From Lepidurus packardi (Eukaryota > Arthropoda > Branchiopoda > Notostraca > Triopsidae), in assembly GCA_023053545.1 (NCBI GenBank), contig JAKZAN010000007.1, positions 8,122,001 to 8,186,000 on the forward strand: DNA of 64,000 nucleotides. Direction: 5' to 3'. This document shows, piece after piece, positions 51,301 through 63,799 of this stretch (the first letter of the stretch is position 1; each line of letters begins with the position of its first letter). Under the pieces are notes generated by a model. That model was not told where the DNA came from. It saw only the letters and a program-made list of their open reading frames with translations, and did not search any database. The translations under genes and the position numbers were made by a program.

Positions 51301-54300
51301 CCGATTCGTTGAGCATACTTTGGATTGATTCCACTTTGAGAGCCATGATACAAGTATACAGCTCCTTTATTGTCGTTTTCATATGGCGCGCCCACAAGAA
51401 CATCTGCAATTTAAAGTTATGGTAATAATAATAGTAAAATAATAGCCAATATCAATACCAATATAATAATAGCCAATACCAATTATGTCAATTGTTATGT
51501 GATTACGTCAAAGTTAAATAATTAATAGCAATGAATACAAATAAGGAGAAGAAGAATTATAATCATACAATGAAGCTCGATACAAGAAGAGCAAATACTA
51601 ACCTTCGTATCCGTCTCCGTTCATATCTCCTGCGGTGGCAATGGCAGTGCCGAATCGAGCAAATGAAGCCCGACTACCTGATAAATATGTATCCTGCTGT
51701 CTCAAAGTGCCCTATAAAATAGATAAAAAAAGGAAGTGAAGAAAGTGTAAGGAAATATTATTACGAAGGAAATTGAATTGAAAAAATAAGGGAACTGTAC
51801 TTGGTTGTTAATGTGCACGTAGACGCGTCCTTCGTCGGATGTCTTTGAAACTTCAGACGAATACAAAGGCGCTCCCACAAGCAAATCGTCTAATCCATCC
51901 TTGTTGATGTCTAAGGCTAATAGACTAGCACCAAAGTATTCGCCGACCTGCGAGCCTACTAACTCCACTTTATCCACCAAGGAAGAATTCTCGTCTTCAC
52001 CAAAGTCGAATATCATTACCTGAGATACACATTGTAGCAGCGAAGGGTGAATTACATGCAAGTAGGAAGGTACAAATTCAAAATGTACAATACTGTCCAA
52101 AAATAACGAGTATAGGGCAACCACAATGGTCTAATCCTTACCCATGGGGTTAATTAAAAGCTGTTCATTTTGAACCGGTTTGTAGGTCTCTTGTTTCTAT
52201 AACCAAATTGAAACTTATACAAAGAGGAATCCGTTTTCACCCTGAGCTGGAGGACAGAGAAAATACTCTTAAGGCATCCGTCCACATTGGAAGTTTTTTC
52301 CACATTTTTGTCCACATTGGAAGTTCCTTCTCGGACTTTCCTTCCCAGTAGAAATTCGTGTAAATGTATAAGCGCTGTCAGGATCGGGCAAAAACGTTCC
52401 CTCTCTGGAGCTTCCTCGAAGATAAAAATATGTATCTCTTGATTTAAGTTCTTAGTCGATGTGTAAGCATGAGTAAGCACGAGATGTGTAAGCATGCGAT
52501 GTGTAAGCACGAGTTTCCCATTAGGAAGGTTTCTAAATCGTCAGCCAATCGGAATCGACCTTCACTTTTACCGCTCTCTGTTCAAAAGTAGTTGGACTTT
52601 GAACCGGGAAGGAACTTGCGCAAAAACTTCCAATGTGGACGGACGCCTTTACAGAAATACATGAAGATTCTACTTTTCTTAGTTTCGGTTTGGTTTTAGA
52701 GAGGCGCAGGCTCGAAATGAGCAATGTTTAATTATCCCACGGGTAAGGATTAAACCATTGTGGTTTCCCTATACTCGTTTTTTTGGACAGTATTACATGC
52801 GTACCCTTCCGGTCATATTGGATCCTCGCGGAGCGCTGGCAACGTATGAAATCGTGTTGTTGTTGCTAAACTTGCCGGAAAACACCGCGTAGCCTGTATG
52901 GATTGATCGATTTGACATGAAACGAGAAAAAACTTTGGTATGCCATTTCATACCGAAATAATTATCAAAGCGTCGTTGGAGCCATGGGGTCTTCCTAGGG
53001 TCAGGTACCATGTCATCCGAAAAATCGTGCCCATCGTCGTAATTGTTAAATATGCGAGCACGATAGCTTGAAACTTTCACAGTTTCGCTGTCTCGGTAAC
53101 GAATAACAGTACCTGCAGTTTCATTTTTGCAAAACGGTTTGGTGTGCCAAGGTTTAAAGTTTATTAAATACCTGTCCACTTGAGAACTCCAGGAGCACCA
53201 ATGATAAGTTCTTGCGGTCCCTAAAGTAGAATGAATTCAGTCACTCACGTTTTCTAATTTGACTGTAATTTTGCTTTTTTTACTTCAGAAGGTTTACTAA
53301 AGTGAATGTCAAACCCAGCCAATCCGTACTGATAATACAAAGTCGTGACGTTTGAAGCTTGGTGAGTAATTACATTTTTATCTATCCAGTATCCCGAACG
53401 AAATGCATTTTATTAGCTTTATAGTAAGATAAAAAATTGATAAAATATCTTAATTTACCAAAGTCATCCAACGGCACTATTTTAACGAAATTTTTCGTCA
53501 TATTTATGGTATGATTGCTGAAGTGACAGACACCCGTCACTTTCACAGATTGCTTGCTTTTATGAATGAAATTCTTTCCCAAATGTCCGCATACCTTCAA
53601 ACAAATTGTATTTATGAATTTGAAAATATGAAGGAAATTCAGAATTAACATTTCTGTAGTCTCTTACCGCTATTCTACCCTCAGACGGGTCTTGGACTGC
53701 TAATGCGCCACCCAACCAACTGAAGTCCTTGCCATCTTTAATAGGATAAGGTTTCTTACCCTGCTGGGTATCGCAACACCCTATTTGTGCATTCAGAAAA
53801 GAAAAATATATAGTGCAAATAAAAAACGGGATTCAAGTTTCTAGCACAATTACCTATATTTCCATCCACTACAACTTCTTCGCATCCTCCTCGTCCAAGC
53901 TGGACACTACACCGGTAAAGTCGTCCCGGTTCGGTAGCATTATCTCGAATGTCATCGGGATGAGTTGCATTAGCTCTAGGCGCACCCACCAGAATCCTTG
54001 TACGTCACCAAAACCCACGCAAATTTAGTCATTAATTTAGTCGAAGTCAATGTAGGGATGGATTTAGTCCAAAGTTGTTGTAGGATAAATTGGAATGTAT
54101 AAATTTGTATTTATAAATTGGGGACTCTTACCATAATTGTGGCGACTTCGAAAACTCATGTGTCTTGAGGAACTGAACCTTGTAGCCGAAATAAGATTTG
54201 GATTGAGGAACTCGAATGGGATCGGTGAAAACTATGGGGTGCACAACGTCGATATTGAAGCCATTTGCCAGCATACAAAGCCCAGTTAAAGACAGAGTCC

Positions 54301-54319
54301 ATCGAAGGATTACCATCAT
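48369..54319 (-). CDS. Integrin alpha chain 2 of the tandem set (alphaPS3-like)
   Basis: This is a paralogue of its neighbours with the full integrin alpha architecture. It has a signal peptide (MMVILRWTLSLTGLCMLANG) before FNIDVVHPIVFTDP and seven-blade propeller segments including LDINKDGLDDLLVGAP, GDMNGDGYEDVLVGAP and DSDSNAYP. Thigh and calf domains (CATCPVLDK, VKNHGEPA) are followed by possible furin sites (RHSRR, RPRR) at a variable calf loop. The transmembrane helix is near 48735-48800 and the motif CGFFKRKKF is canonical. The acidic tail ends EFEIEEYYEQ. Splice junctions agree in phase wherever I checked them. One donor, GTTGAC at about 50761, is weak. The exon at 53113-52805 covers what gene 1 splits into two. 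The next intron (52804-52020) carries a 698-bp fold-back element; without it the intron would be about 85 bp. The polyadenylation site was not identified. Confidence 0.9.
52093..52790. mobile_element. Fold-back MITE with TA target duplication, probably Tc1/mariner-like
   Basis: Long terminal inverted repeats of about 62 bp begin CTGTCCAAAAA and include ACGAGTATAGGG and CCACAATGGT. They are flanked by TA on both sides (52091-52092 and 52791-52792). A second inverted pair lies inside (CCGTCCACATTGGAAGTTTT near 52278 and its complement near 52630). The sequence between the outer and inner pairs is also weakly symmetrical, so each arm spans roughly 250-300 bp. The centre holds a short GTGTAAGCA-type repeat. 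No transposase is encoded. The element lies wholly in an intron of integrin gene 2, ending about 13 bp from the splice donor. Confidence 0.85.
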
Positions 54320-54702
54320 GGAATGCGCACAGACTTTTCCTTAATCCAACGAAAGTAATTAGAGGCACGTAAATTACCCTTCATTCAGTTACACTGCAAA
54401 GGAAGAACCTATTAAACATGTTCCTTTGAGCTCAGGATCGACTCCTGTCTTTTTGAGCGGTGTCCGTTGTGAATATAGAGAACTGGAGTTTTGTCCTGCT
54501 CTTCATGACTTTTATCTGCGGTGCGTGGCTTATCCTTTCCCCTCTTCCGCTGGGCTCCCTTCCTGCAATACAAATTACAGTAACATTCTTTCGCAATCAT
54601 CCCCAAGACAACTTTTGCACGAGTTTATTGTATATAAAATTGACACACGGAATGTAACAAAAATTGGTTGATAAGAAATTGGAATGTAAGGAACGCATTT
54701 CT
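54320..54702 (-). other. Intergenic spacer between integrin genes 1 and 2
   Basis: This 383-bp interval should contain the gene 1 3' UTR and the gene 2 promoter and 5' UTR. Open frames on both strands here have no family resemblance. Confidence 0.6.
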
Positions 54703-54707
54703 TTATT
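54702..54707 (-). promoter_or_regulatory. AATAAA overlapping the stop codon of integrin gene 1
   Basis: On the minus strand the end of the gene reads CAGAAATAAAG, so the signal hexamer contains the TAA stop. Another AATAAA-like site lies about 80 bp downstream, and either could be used. Confidence 0.45.
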
Positions 54708-57700
54708 TCTGAGTCTGCGCAGCTTCGTCGCCTTCTTCCGGAGTAGGATATTGGTGTAACTAAGATAAAATTGAGATAGGTTTGCCATATAGGATTTCTT
54801 AAAATTTATTTCACTTCTACCTTGCCTTCTTCGGTAGCCAACTCCTCGTACGTCTTTCTCTTAAAAAACCCACACTAGGAACAAAATATGTTTGTTATTG
54901 TCATTTAGTCTGTTTTAGGAAAAGTTGCAGTTTATGTACCTTCCATAATACTAACGCGATAATGAGCAGTATAATGATACCAGCCGCTATAGCTGAAGCT
55001 ATCACCCAATTGGCCACCTGTTCCTCAGCTAGAGAACCACGTGGCGTAAAGTACGAAGAAGCGACAGCTTCATCTGGTCTGCGAAAATAAAAAGAAAATT
55101 TTAAAAATGAGAACTCCTTATGTCTTAAAACTAATGAGATACGAAATTTTGAATTTTACTTGTGATTAGTAGGTTGTTGAGCATTACGTGGTTCTATTAT
55201 AGTAACTGTCGCTTCGGAGGATACAGCAATGACATCCTTATTACCCAAGTGAGGAACTGTTATTAGAAAATGGGATGTCAAATAATTCGTTGCGGAATAG
55301 GAAGGTTAATTGATATAGATTACATAAGGCTTGGATATCAACCGCCGCATTGAGAATTATAGTCACTCGGGTGGATGTGTCCATGGGTCCAGCTGGGCAA
55401 ATGACTTTCGTGCACGAAATTTCCGGCATGGAGCAATCAAATAATGATGTCCGGTTTGCTGCACCAGCTGCTGTACCTAGGGCATTTTTACTTGTGGAAA
55501 CGCTTTTTGGCGGTGTTTCGCTATTTCGTTTCTTAATCACATGGGCCGGTCGTTCGTACAGAATTTCCGTTTCGACAAAAGCGTTCCGTCTCCTACGCCG
55601 TTGAATCGACTCCTCCAGGTTGTCTTTGTCGAAGTTCGATTGTTCGTCGGCAGGTGTCGCTGGCTCCGATGAAAACGTGCCTTTACAAATGATTGGCTGG
55701 CTATCTTGGTAGGCCTATGGTTAGTTTTGAATCAAGTTTACTCTCGAAACAAGGAAGGAAACTTACGACAACGCTGTATAATTGCACGAAAGTGGTAGTA
55801 CTCCCTTTGTATGTGATATTAATAGGCACACTGAGTTCAATCTCAACCAGTTTAAGTGGACTAGGTTGCAATTTGACTATCTGGGATCAAATTCAACCTT
55901 AAAATTGAAATGTTGGGATAGATAAGAGATCAATACTTCAAAACGATGGCTGAAGGGTACCAAGGTACTTCCAGCGTAGGTTTCATTAGGTCTATCATAA
56001 TTTTGCTGCTCGCGTACAGCAGCACTACAGAAAAGTATTGAAGTGTTTTTGTTTTGTTTTTCTTAAATGGAGCAGATTTCGAATCTTACCCCGCAATAGC
56101 GATATCTACTATGGTGGATAAAGGCAGCTCACTGTGAATGATACTTGGGTATTGAGAATCTTCTTGTTGATCACTGGTAGTCCCTGCTTCCATCCGCACT
56201 TCTAGTAATTCTAAACCAGGCGGCAGTAAGGAGACATCCAACTCCAATTCAATGGACTCAGTCTGTCCTACGCGTAAAGGATTGACTAGCATGCAGTCAA
56301 GTTTATACAAGGTGCTGGAGGTAGTTTTATTGTCTGTGTCGACCATTTCTTCACATTGTTTGGGTAGCCGCAGTAAAGGTACGAATGTCGGGAAGTGGAA
56401 ATGGATTGACGCCAAAAAGGCTGGTTCGCCGTAATTGGACAAACTAGCACGTAGTTTTAAGGTCTTCTCCGAACCAATGACAAACTTGTTCCTGTGAGTA
56501 AATTAGGAAATGAGGAAATTAGGGAAATAACGTTCCGCAACAAATCTTACTCCGTCAATCCCACGTAGTTGTATTGCAGTTCCAGATCAGCTATGCAACG
56601 GTCGTCTTCTCCGCAGCCGCTCACGAAGGCAACGGAATATTCCGTAGAATTCGGCTCACGTTTATCCATCATGGGACATTTAGCGCAAAATTCATCTTGG
56701 CTAACTAAAATAGCAATATTTCTTAGAAAAAGTTGAGTCCAAAAACTCAAAAGGCATGCACAGTTTCTAATCGTTACCGGCTTGCAAGCGCTCAGCTTTC
56801 ACGTAGACAGCTTTGCTTCCAGGATTTTCAAATGGCAGAACCGGACAAATCAAGTCTCCTCCATCTGTCGAAACAATTGGACTGTCTCGCAATTCCGCGG
56901 ACAACCGGATCACCATTGGGCGAGAAAAATCTAGCGCCGTAGGCTGGATTATAAAAATAATCGTAAACTCAGCAAATGGAATACAGATTAAGTATTACTT
57001 GTGTATAATTGTTTTAGTATCGCTACTAATATTATTACTAGTATTATTATCAACATACCATTACGTAACCTTTGAAAGTCTGGCACTTGTTTTTTCCGAG
57101 TTCCAGGATATTAAGGTACTTGACTTTAGTTGCGTTGAATCCTTCGTACTCTAAACTCACGCGAGGTATAGCGTACTGTACGTCCATTTGTAAAGTAATT
57201 TCCGTACCTATTATTAATAAAACAGCTTATCATTGAAGTACTATGTTTTACAACTTACATATTGTACTGGGCTCGAATTTGGCTTTGTAGCCAGTGCAAG
57301 CAGTAACTTCAAATGAACTTCCGGTGGGGTTGATTTTCGTCGGAAAGGAAGTCAACGTTAAACGGAAAGCGATTAAAGGTTGCGAACGTAGGATAACGGC
57401 GTGGCCTGACATATAACTTCCCACCAGCAAGTCTATCAACACAATATACGGCCACGATTAGCGATAACGATAGTCCTTGAAATCTAACTTCATTTTTTGA
57501 GGAATAGGCAACCTACCTGGGTACTTGTTATCATCCATGTCATAGCCAGTAATATGGATTCCAAATCCTCGCAAAGGAACCAGCGGGCTTATTTCTTCAG
57601 GGCTAATTCGTTGTGAGTACCGTGGATTCAGGCCTGTATTTCTCCCCAGGTATAAGTAAATGGCACCTCGGTTGTCATTTTCATAGGGAGCGCCGACAAC

Positions 57701-59850
57701 AATATCTAAGAACAATAAAATATTCAAGTGGACAAATTTAAAAGCAAGAAACAAATGTTGTACCAACAAAGTCATCATTGCTGACATCTCCAATTGCTGC
57801 TATGGTTGATCCAAACCGCGCTCCGCGAACTTTATTGCCCATATAAATACTCCCGGCTACTTCCTGCATTGTACCGCTTCCTTGATTCATGAAAACGTAA
57901 AGTCGACCTTCATCGCCTGTTTTACTGGCAGCCTCGTTAGTCAATGAGTACATAGGAGCTCCTACGAGCAAGTCGTCCAGTCCATCGTTGTTCAAATCTG
58001 TAGCTAGAACTGCTGCACCAAAGTACTCTCCAACTTGAGCACCTTCTTTCTCAACAATTATCTTTAAAGGCTGTGTGTCTTCTTCGGGAAAATCGAAGAT
58101 ATATACCTAATTTCAAACAAATATTATGTAACCCATCAATGAAGAGCTTTTGCAGCAATACTTTTCCTTTCAGGTTGCCTGCTCGAGGAGCTCCCGCTAC
58201 GTACAAAACGCGTCCTCTCCTTGTGAAAACACCAGAATGTACCGAGTACCCTAAAGAAAGAAAAAAGTCATGTCGCCTTGACTATAGTTTAACGTAGTAC
58301 ATAGTTAAGTGCTGACATACACGGAAAAGATAATACAAATTTAAAAATACATCTTCATTACCGAAGAAGTCATGGGATTTGAGCTGCTTGGTGTAGTACG
58401 GATTAGGTACTAGCGTCGATGAAAACTTGTTGTAGTCGCTTTGACGTTTGAAACGGTTCAAAATTGCTCCTCCCTCTTCAAAATCTCTAAATCGAATTAC
58501 CGTACCTTAATTTTTTTTAAATAGCAAGATTATTATTGAGCTCGGTGCTATTAAAGATTTCACTTTACCGGCCCAGTTGGAAGTGCCAGGCGCACCCACA
58601 ATCATTTCCTGTGTATCCTGTCATCCGCAATACAAGATTTAGTAACAAATCAAAGATAGTGAAAGATATGCGTATAAAATTACATCAACTGGCTTGCTGC
58701 TGAAATGTACATTCATACCAGCTTGGCCGTACGAATAGTAAAAAAGGCTGGGAGCGCCTGGAGGCTTAAACGCTTGGTAATCTGAAAGTAAGAACATAGA
58801 AACGTAAAGAGCCCTACAGCAAAATTAAGGCGAATTATACCAGAATTAGAAAGTGGCACCCGCTTTTCAAACTTGGAATCCATGGGCATATTATGATCGC
58901 TGAAATAGCAAACGCCATTCATGAGCATATTATTTCTATAAAGTCGATTCGCCCAACGATGACCACATACCTATCAGTTAAATTAAACTATTTTAATTTT
59001 CTTAAAACTAAATCCATTTCCGTTTACCGCAACACGTCCTTGCCGTGGATGTTGTACCGCAAGGGCGCCACCCAGCCAACCGTAGTCTTTACGGTCTCTG
59101 TAAACAGTTGGGTATACCCCTTGCTTTTCATCTCCTACGAAGCAAAAATAATGGAACAAACTTCAAACATTAGACGTTTGTTACATACATAATCTAAGAA
59201 GTAGGTTAAAAAGCACAAATCTCGAGAAACTATAGTCATTTGAGCGTATTTACTGAGTGAATGTTCTCAAAAGCATAGTATACAAATCATAGTTTAACCA
59301 TCTGAAGAGTTCATTGTTGCAGAAGTTGCAGAATTCGCAAGGCAATGAACAATGAATTCGTCATATAGCTTGGATCTCGTTAACCAACAATCATTTGAAA
59401 TGTAATCAAGATCTCATCACGTACTTGTTGGATCCACCAGTACTTGTTTGCACAGGTCACCGTCTTTGGAGCCAAGACTGCACCGGTAGAGTCGTCCTGG
59501 CTCACTGATGTTGGCATGCTTGGGCAAATATGTAGAATTGGCACGTGGGGCTCCAACAAGAATCCTACAGGATATTTACTTCAATACCACACAGTTTAAA
59601 CCCACTTGTTAAAACATTAAGGAAAAAGAAATAGAGAAAAGAGGACGTAAAATTACCATCTTTGGACAGAATCGCTCCCATCGATTGGCGTGAACAAGTA
59701 TTGCACAGTATATCCGAAATATGACTCTGAATCAGGTCTAGTATCCGGATCTTCATATATTAACGGATGCACAATATCAATGTTAAAAGCTTTAGTAGAC
59801 ATACATAGGATAAGACACGCTAGGAAGCTCACAATTTCTAGCTGAGCCAT
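54703..59850 (-). CDS. Integrin alpha chain 1 of the tandem set (alphaPS3-like)
   Basis: Twenty-two exons join in frame to 1,155 residues: 59850-59657, 59564-59425, 59134-59028, 58970-58841, 58781-58684, 58617-58569, 58505-58362, 58250-58162, 58106-57764, 57705-57517, 57432-57259, 57207-57059, 56943-56778, 56704-56551, 56491-56090, 56024-55937, 55880-55767, 55714-55324, 55256-55160, 55078-54940, 54874-54821, 54759-54703. The signal peptide ends near CMSTKA, before FNIDIVHPLIYEDP. FG-GAP blades carry Ca loops (TDLNNDGLDDLLVGAP, GDVSNDDFVDIVVGAP, DMDDNKYPDLLVGS). There is no alphaI domain. A five-arginine furin-type site (55586-55600) lies in the calf. The transmembrane helix is followed by CGFFKRKTYEELATEEGK. 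A Met 60 bases upstream is in frame but would spoil the signal peptide. Arthropod alphaPS3/4/5 is the best fit by eye; vertebrate orthology is not claimed. Confidence 0.93.
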
Positions 59851-60828
59851 ACTTAAGTCTTCCACACACTCAAGCCTTTCGTCGCTAATTAAAAGTTGTT
59901 TGTCGCACACGTGCTGAATCTACACGCTACCACCACTGCCAAAAGGACTCAAGATACGAATGAATCTTACACTAATTCTGGCGGGATACGACGAACGTGT
60001 GAGAATATGCTCTAAGGCAAAGGGAGCAATACACACGACACACGCACGCCCAAGTACTAAAACCAGAGGTTTGTCCTTTCAGCCGGAAGTTTAACTATGG
60101 TAAAATACACTCAACACCTGTCTCTAAATTAGGCAAAGGATAATGATGTCGAGCTAAGGAGTAAGGAGAGTGTAGAGGAGGGGAAAGGAAACAACAGCCA
60201 GACCACAATAACAAGGGGAGCTCGTGAATAATTGTACGGGAAAGAGGATTGCGTTCAACACATTCAACACAAGTCCGATTCTGTGTCGACTTGAACTTCA
60301 CATAGGACTTTTCCTCACCGGAATGGCTATCGACAGACTTTTTATCTTTCCGGTACCTAGGTAATCCTTATCTGTAACTTGCCAAACGGAACGTTAAACA
60401 CTTATCGTTAGTAAAGAGTATAAGATACGAAGTAAAGACCACCAAAATTCTTTTTTCGTTTATTTGCGTTCCTACTTTGTATTTAATCCGATTACATTTG
60501 TCTTTGCAATACCAACATTTCTACCAAAAGACGGTAGAGTACCCTCTGGTGGGGGGAACCCGACAGATTCCCTGTCCATTTTATAAAAGCCGGTTGACGA
60601 CGTCATAACTTATTGCCTTACTCCCTCGCCTGGGAGCGACTAAGCTACAGGTTTTGGGTGCAGAGCAGCCAGAAAACCGGCTCCTGCATCTGTCGCTGAC
60701 TTAGATCTCCAGATTATGTATTCAAAATACGCGGGTATTAGTCCTGGAATAAGATACGAGATCTTATAGGCAGATGGCAATTTGTTTCCCCAGCACTTTG
60801 CACACTTTGTCATCAAAAGCAAGGAGTC
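59851..60828. promoter_or_regulatory. Divergent promoter region between integrin gene 1 and the GNAT-like gene
   Basis: This 978-bp interval separates two outward-facing genes and should contain both promoters and 5' UTRs. Short open frames in it show no homology. I could not place a convincing TATA box or initiator. Confidence 0.5.
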
Positions 60829-61821
60829 ATGACTCAACCGCTAGCAAATATTCAGCTAGATGAAGCTGAGGAACGTCTACGCGCCCAAAATATAACCACA
60901 CCCATTTGCGACGGTTGGCTGAATGCGGTAAAGGGTCAGATCGTGTAAAGTATTTCCTTAGTAATAAATTCTTCCTCTTTCCTAGAGTCTAAATAGTGTA
61001 GATGGGGAGCGCGTAAGGATTTTAAACCAAATCTACGCACATCACGAACCCCCTAATTGGGCAAATGAAGAAACCGCATTAGCTATTCCACAGCAACTCC
61101 CCCGAGGCTTTACTGCGAAATTGCTGTGGGTGAATGCTACGGCAGTGGGCTTTGCCCTAATTCTTGAACAAGGTAAATATAATCTTTCTGAAATTATACT
61201 CCGTATTATGTATCGGAAATTGTTTTTTCAATACATGTTCGTCCGTGTTTATTTTACTGATATATACATTCTCAAAAACTGGAATCATAGATCTCCGGAG
61301 TAGAGAATTCTCAAAGACGAGACACAAATTACAATAGCACTTACATGTGTTCATACTAAAACTAATTGTTGCTAGAAGTAGTGTTACTCCTCGAAATGGT
61401 GAATTTTTTGGGTTTAAATTGCAACTACATTCTTGAACCATTGTTTCCTTGCAGGTATGATGACAAGCGATGGCCCAATGAATTTCCACACAGTGGACGG
61501 AATTTTCATCCGCAGATCACACAGAAAACAAGGCTGGGCTACAAAACTTATCGAAGACTTGATTTTACAGTACTCCAATCAAGACGTGGCCTTTTCAGCC
61601 CCCCTTTCTTACGGTTTATGGCAAGGTAAATGGGTTCGTTCCAATTTTCTTAACATAATATTCCTACCAATTCTAAGCAATGGGTTTCAAACTTAGTCCT
61701 GAGTCGGTTTTTGAAGAAACATGTCCATTTGCGAGACAAATTATGGGTCATCAATGGTACCGGTGCGGAAGGCGACCGCTTCAACGTGGCTTTGGAACTA
61801 ATACGACGTAAATTAAAATAA
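60829..61821 (+). CDS. GNAT-like acyltransferase-fold protein, possibly FAM169-like
   Basis: Four exons (60829-60927, 60986-61172, 61455-61625, 61697-61821) join in frame to 193 residues. All introns are GT-AG, and the first donor is taken as GTAAAG, not the later GTGTAA. The core reads VDGIFIRRSHRKQGWATKLI, a strand followed by an R-x-x-G-x-A-type loop and a helix as in the acetyl-CoA site of GNAT N-acetyltransferases. The later segment around LWVINGTGAEGDRFNVAL resembles, from memory, the end of the N-terminal domain of FAM169 (lamin-associated SLAP75) proteins. I am only moderately sure of that family. Function and substrate are unknown, and acetyltransferase activity is not established. 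Vertebrate FAM169A is much longer, so this would be the core domain only. The stop lies 72 bp from the DCAF12 stop on the opposite strand. Confidence 0.8.
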
Positions 61822-61893
61822 GTGCTCGCAACAAAAGTCTTTTTCTCTTCACTACCTCAGCTCACGCAAACACAGGGAAGTGAATAGATATCG

Positions 61894-63799
61894 TCACTGC
61901 CATAGAGCAGCATAACTGCCTCGGAAGTTCATTTCCAATGGCCCGCCAGCGGTAAAAAGGCGAGTGCCAGATCGATCAAAACAATGAGTATAAATCGCTG
62001 GTAGTCGACTTATGTTTGCCGGTTCAGTACCGTAAGATGCCTATGCAATGCAATAGAGAGGACAGAAGTCGTTAGAATAAATAGATAATTAAATAAAAGA
62101 AAATTATATACCAGGCAAGGGCCACAAGCACCAAGCGTTATGGGAGAGTTAGTTTTGCTTAAGTAGCTGGAACCTCTCAAATCATAAAACATCATTCGTC
62201 CAAGGCCTGTTCCCATGGTTATTAGATCAGCGGAGAAAGAGAGAGATCGTACACCTTTCGAGTAAAGAAATCAAAACTATTAGTGTGATCTTTAAGGAGT
62301 AAAAGACGCTCTTACTGCTACTCGGATATAACGAAGGTATATGCCGGACATCTTGCATGGTTCGTCCATCGAAAAGCATGACGTGTGATCGAGAACCAGC
62401 AGCATATAGGTTTAATTCCGGCTGATAGGCTAAGCAAACGTTCTCCGTATTATGTGGCAATCGTTTGGACATGGTCTAAGAGTTAAACCTTGAGACACCA
62501 ATCGAATAAAGTTAGCGATTTTCCACTTGTCTAAAGCTCCGGACGTCAAAAACGTGTACGAAACCATCGAGTGATAAAGCTGCTAATTCTTCCATATTTT
62601 TATTGTATGCCAAAGCTCGAACTTTCTCAGCTGACTTGCACAGTTTAACCAAATACGGCTTTATGACGGGCAAAGTGTCTGTCCGAGCTGCAAAGAAAAA
62701 GCAAAGGGTATTGAGTTACAAGATAACGAAAGCACAAAAACGTAACAAGTTGTTACTTACATTTCTCTTCGCGAACTCTCCAGAGAGCAACTTTGGAATC
62801 GCGCGATCCAGAAACGAGAAACTCATCGTCTAACCAGACAAGGTCAAATATATAGTCTTCATGTGCACCCTTTTAGGAACAGTATGGAAGCTTTGTAGAA
62901 CTAGAGATTAATTCCAAGTTTCACACATGTACCTCTCCCACGCAATATGGCGTAAACGAAGGCACTTCGTAAATAGCAATGTCATTAGAATTCCTGGCCC
63001 CAGTTGCCATTAAGGTATTTGAGGGATTATACGCTAGACTGTGAATGCCACCAGGTTGAGGCAAGGGATGACTGGAAGTCGGTAGCGTAGGAATAGTGTG
63101 GAGCATGTTTTTATTGAGATCATAAATACACAACTACAGAAACATAAATTAAAAAGGTTACAAAGACTGACTTTATTCCTAGTCTTTTACCGTAATTTTA
63201 TTACCTGATTACATTTGGTACCAAACACCACTTGGCTGTCATTTAGCCAACTTGAGCAGAAGATTTTGTTCATACCGTCCATGCGAAGCAACTTCCCATG
63301 TAAGACTTCTTGCAATAAAACATTGCGTACCATGGGATTAGGAGGTAAGGAAATGCTTTCTGTGCGGCTGAGACCCCGTTCTCGAGTCATCATATAATGT
63401 ACGTAATTCGAGGAATAATGTAAGGTACGGACTTTGTCGTCGTCCGAGTCCGATTCCTTGAATCAACAAAGAAATACAAAATTTACCTTGTAAGTTAAAA
63501 GTATGATATTAAAAAGTTCCCAAAGCTTTGCATACATCGTAGTAGATGATCTCTGGTTTCCTCCGGTGACCTTGTGAAAAGGAACGGTATCGAAACGAGC
63601 GACGCCTTGGTTGAATCTCTCTTAGTTCATCATCGTACTCTTGTTCTGGATTTTGTGGGTCTTCCAAAGCAGCAGGTCCGGCATCTTCTCTTAAATCCTG
63701 GTCTATTCTACTAGCATTAGGATCGTTTTTTACTTGATTTTTTATGGATGCAGTGCTGGGCACAGACCCATATACACAAGCTCGGTACACGCGAGCCAT
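61894..63799 (-). CDS. DCAF12: DCAF12 (WD-repeat substrate receptor of CUL4-DDB1 ubiquitin ligase)
   Basis: In vertebrates DCAF12 is the DDB1-bound receptor that recognises C-terminal di-glutamate degrons. Eight exons are visible. The first five are 63799-63536, 63456-63205, 63133-62933, 62869-62761 and about 62695-62530; the last ends with the stop at 61894. WD-repeat segments follow human DCAF12 in order: SSWLNDSQVVFGTKCNQ (human ASQWLNHRQVVCGTKCN), GGIHSLAYNPSNTLMATG, FLVSGSRDSKVALWRV, KVRALAYNKNMEELAALSLD, ENVCLAYQPELNLYAAGS and IYTHCFDRSGTRLFTAGGPL. The N-terminal 88 residues are charged and not conserved. The start is the first Met of exon 1; a donor at TACGAT-GTATGC is needed because the frame stops soon after it. 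The chain ends YAALWQ, close to the human YAGLWS, so the 3' end is complete. Confidence 0.93.

Noticed and set aside
52154..52510. Minus-strand 118-codon frame
   Set aside because: It lies inside the fold-back element, arises partly from short internal repeats, and shows no transposase motif.
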